This document shows, piece by piece, positions 5,949 through 7,865 of a stretch of DNA of 7,865 nucleotides. A model generated the notes under the pieces. The model made no database searches and was not told the origin of the DNA. It was given only the letters and a program-made list of their open reading frames with translations. The first letter of the stretch is position 1, and every line of letters starts with the position of its first letter. This stretch comes from PVC group bacterium (GTDB lineage: Bacteria; Verrucomicrobiota; Kiritimatiellia; CAIKKV01; PXCX01), in NCBI GenBank assembly GCA_003567575.1, contig PWZG01000110.1, forward strand, positions 1 through 7,865, read 5' to 3'. The translations under genes and the position numbers were made by a program.

Positions 5949-7865
5949 TCATCGGATCAATATCATGGTGCCCGGTACGGCGTACAGGTAATAGCGCACG
6001 CTCCCTGGATCGCCGACACGCTCCTCCGATTCGCTATTGCCAGGCTCCACTTCGAAGATTAGTTGCGGATGTTCGAGTGAGTGCATATGATCGACGGCTT
6101 GCGCCGTCATCGTTTCCCAAGCCAACGACAGGGGCACACGATACCATACGGCAATGCGTCCCCCGCCGCCGGTGCCACCCTGACGATCACCATTACCCCC
6201 GTTGGCGCGCAAGGTGCCGTCACCGGTTACGATCCCGCCCGCCGCGACGAAAACCGTTCCGCCACTGCCGCCTGAACCATGCGTTGCCCGGCCGTGACCT
6301 CCGTTCGCCGTCAGCAACCCCCGGATATCGGCGTTCCCGCCGACCAATACCCGGATAGCGCCGCCGCCTTCGCCGTCGTCGCCGCCACTGCCGAGTTCCA
6401 CCGGTGCGTCAGGATCGCCATAGGGATCGCCACCTAAACTCGACCCGTAATCGCCGCCTTTTCCGCCGTAACCGCCGCCGCCACGGCTATTGCCCGGTTC
6501 GCCGGGGCCCCGGCGCCTTGCAAAACCCAAAGCATTCGCATCGAAACCGCCGGTCGGATCGACGGACAGGTGACCGGCCGCGGTGAAGACCACGGTCGCA
6601 CCGTTCGTGATGTCGCCCCAGGGATAAACCCAACAATTGGGACCGACTTCGAAATTGCCGGCGATTTCCACCAGCGCGCCGGGTTCGGTCAAGGGGTCGG
6701 ATACCGGCGCGGGATACACATGAAGACCGGCATTCTCCCGGAGCGTCAAATCGCCGGCCACCTGCAAATGGAAACCGACAGGCAAGCCGATCGTGCAATT
6801 CTCCAGCGTCAATTGCGATGGCGCCCAATGATCCCAATCGGGAATTACCAAACGTACATGCTGAAAACGTCCACCTTCCAGGGTTTCTTCAATCCATAAG
6901 GTATCGGGTAAATACAAGGATGCCATCGAAGCCGGCCGATGTCCCGTCGCACCTGGAGTTCCGCTTCCGCCGTTGAATCGCAGCGCCGTCGATGAACCCA
7001 GCGCGGCCTGCGCCTGGGTATGATAATGCACGGCAATTCGCCCGCCGGAGCCCTGACCGCCCTGGCGGTCGCCACCGCCACCCCTGGCAGCGATCAGCCC
7101 CGTGCCCTGAATCGTATGCGTATTGATCCAAATACTGCCACCGGAACCGCCGCTGCCATGCGTGACGCCGCCGCTCTGCCCATTCGCGGTGATTTCGCCG
7201 TTTACCGTCAGGATTCCGCTCGCCTCGATCCGGATCGCGCCGCCGCCCGGCCGGCTGTTTCCTGATCCCCCGCCACCGCCTGATCCGGGTTGCCAAGGTT
7301 CGGCCGGATCACCGTATGCGGTTCCGGCCCAGGCGTATTGTCGCCCCCCACGGCTTCCGCTGCCGGCATGCCCGGCGCCGGCGTTGTGAGAAACCGAGCC
7401 CGGCCCCGCGCCCAGAACATACCCGAGAAAATTCGCTTGCAATCTACCACCGCCGGCGACGGTAATATCCGACCCCTTCAACCAAATCCGGTGTTGCGGC
7501 ACCCACTCACCGGTTTCCGGATCCGGTTCCGTCACCGTCTGCGCGGCGTGGGTGATTGTCCCTTCGATGGTCATTTCGGTTGCGTCAATTGAGCTTTGCC
7601 ACCCCTCGACGGTCAGGGTGCGGCCGCTGGCAAGCCGGAACGACGCCAGCGCCGCGGTCGCATTGGTTAACCGCGGATTGGGAGCGCTGTCGATCCGTAC
7701 ATCCTGTCCCGCTTGCGGAATCCCCGCGCTCCAGTTGGCCGGTTCGTGCCAGTGATCCGTCTGTCCTGCCCCGGTCCACACATTCGTCCCGCTGTAGGCA
7801 ATCACCGACACCGTACTGGTCGTCGTGGAAAGCACCGTGTTGCCGGCCTCGTTTTGCAGCCATAA
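5949..7865 (-). CDS. Large glycine-rich, probably exported beta-repeat protein, C-terminal 638 residues (5' end outside window)
   Basis: The frame is open to the right edge, so the gene starts upstream; a GTG at 7835 is unlikely to be the start, because the preceding residues LWLQNEAGNTV read like the last strands of an Ig-like domain. Numbered from that GTG: residues 17-50 form an NW-type module (NVWTGAGQTDHW, then ANWSAGIPQAGQDVRID), a pattern common in secreted autotransporter-like and PVC surface proteins. Two glycine-rich modules follow at about 127-275 and 422-566, each containing THGSGGSGG, ANG, GDRQGG and GGRIAV. Between them, 307-420 alternates short beta strands (DTLWIEETLEGG, LTLENCTIG, LHVYPAP), suggesting a beta-helix or solenoid. 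The C-terminus (RYYLYAVPGTMILIR) shows no clear membrane anchor. I see no catalytic motif. A structural, adhesive or glycan-binding role at the cell surface is inferred. It lies 26 bases before the sulfatase start, so it probably belongs to the same transcript. Confidence 0.88.
   Translation of the reverse strand, partial: LWLQNEAGNTVLSTTTSTVSVIAYSGTNVWTGAGQTDHWHEPANWSAGIPQAGQDVRIDSAPNPRLTNATAALASFRLASGRTLTVEGWQSSIDATEMTIEGTITHAAQTVTEPDPETGEWVPQHRIWLKGSDITVAGGGRLQANFLGYVLGAGPGSVSHNAGAGHAGSGSRGGRQYAWAGTAYGDPAEPWQPGSGGGGGSGNSRPGGGAIRIEASGILTVNGEITANGQSGGVTHGSGGSGGSIWINTHTIQGTGLIAARGGGGDRQGGQGSGGRIAVHYHTQAQAALGSSTALRFNGGSGTPGATGHRPASMASLYLPDTLWIEETLEGGRFQHVRLVIPDWDHWAPSQLTLENCTIGLPVGFHLQVAGDLTLRENAGLHVYPAPVSDPLTEPGALVEIAGNFEVGPNCWVYPWGDITNGATVVFTAAGHLSVDPTGGFDANALGFARRRGPGEPGNSRGGGGYGGKGGDYGSSLGGDPYGDPDAPVELGSGGDDGEGGGAIRVLVGGNADIRGLLTANGGHGRATHGSGGSGGTVFVAAGGIVTGDGTLRANGGNGDRQGGTGGGGRIAVWYRVPLSLAWETMTAQAVDHMHSLEHPQLIFEVEPGNSESEERVGDPGSVRYYLYAVPGTMILIR
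6138..6572 (-). repeat. Glycine-rich module, copy B (C-terminal)
   Basis: Residues 422-566 of the glycine-rich protein (numbered from GTG 7835). They share with copy A, in the same order, YGDP, a Gly-rich run, GGGAIR, LTANG, THGSGGSGG, a short strand block, GDG.LRANGG, GDRQGG and GGRIAVWY. Similarity is clear in protein but has decayed in DNA, indicating an old duplication under protein-level constraint. Confidence 0.8.
7011..7457 (-). repeat. Glycine-rich module, copy A (N-terminal)
   Basis: Residues 127-275 of the same protein. Order of landmarks: YGDP (174-177), a Gly/Ser run (184-191), GGGAIRIEA (198-206), ITANG (215-219), THGSGGSGG (225-233), IQGTGLIAARGG (242-253), GDRQGG (255-260) and GGRIAVHY (264-271). 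It pairs block by block with copy B. The repeating short-strand plus Gly-turn pattern suggests a stacked beta fold rather than disorder. Confidence 0.8.

Noticed and set aside
5923..5952. Upstream ATG start at 5952 for the sulfatase, overlapping the previous stop as ATGA
   Set aside because: The overlap is attractive, but the ten extra residues have no ribosome site, whereas ATG at 5922 follows AAGGAG.
4429..5991. A 520-codon open frame on the plus strand opposite the sulfatase
   Set aside because: It is in exact codon register with the minus-strand sulfatase, whose high GC removes antisense stops. It has no recognisable motifs, while the minus strand has every sulfatase landmark.
6138..7457. 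Glycine-rich region read as collagen-like or silk-like low-complexity sequence
   Set aside because: There is no Gly-X-Y periodicity. The two copies keep ordered, non-glycine landmark blocks, which fits a folded repeat module.

Overview
The window reads as one co-directional block on the minus strand of a high-GC genome (roughly 60% GC by eye). Transcription runs from the right edge (7865) to the left edge (1). It holds five protein genes and leaves no stretch over 300 bases without a gene. The combination of several S1 sulfatases, a BNR-propeller glycosidase, an orphan TIM-barrel glycosidase-like protein and a glycine-rich WTG..NW-type secreted protein is typical of the PVC group (Kiritimatiellota, Lentisphaerae, Verrucomicrobia, Planctomycetes). 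I favour Kiritimatiellota or a relative, but no phylogenetic marker is present, so this is inference from gene content.

Layout in transcription order: (1) 7865-5949, the C-terminal part of a large, probably exported protein with an NW-type module and two copies of a ~145-residue glycine-rich module; (2) 5922-4444, a complete S1 sulfatase with the CVPSR formylglycine motif; (3) a 150-base gap, then 4293-1642, an 883-residue multidomain protein with a CBM9-like N-terminal domain, a beta-sandwich linker and a C-terminal TIM-barrel-like region of no family I recognise; (4) a 185-base gap carrying an imperfect inverted-repeat element (1519-1591), then 1456-191, a BNR/Asp-box propeller of the sialidase superfamily; (5) 194-1, the N-terminus of a second CVPSR sulfatase, overlapping the previous stop by ATGA and cut by the window edge.

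Together genes 2-5 look like a catabolic set for a sulfated glycan: two sulfatases to remove sulfate esters and two glycosidase-like enzymes to cut the chain. None of the four shows an N-terminal signal peptide at its best-supported start, which suggests they act inside the cell on imported fragments. The sialidase-like protein keeps candidates for most of the active site but appears to lack the first arginine of the carboxylate-binding triad, so the true substrate may not be sialic acid. The TIM-barrel protein and this atypical propeller are the most promising unknowns.

Three start codons were reassigned to sites with clear Shine-Dalgarno sequences: GTG at 1456, ATG at 4293 and ATG at 5922.
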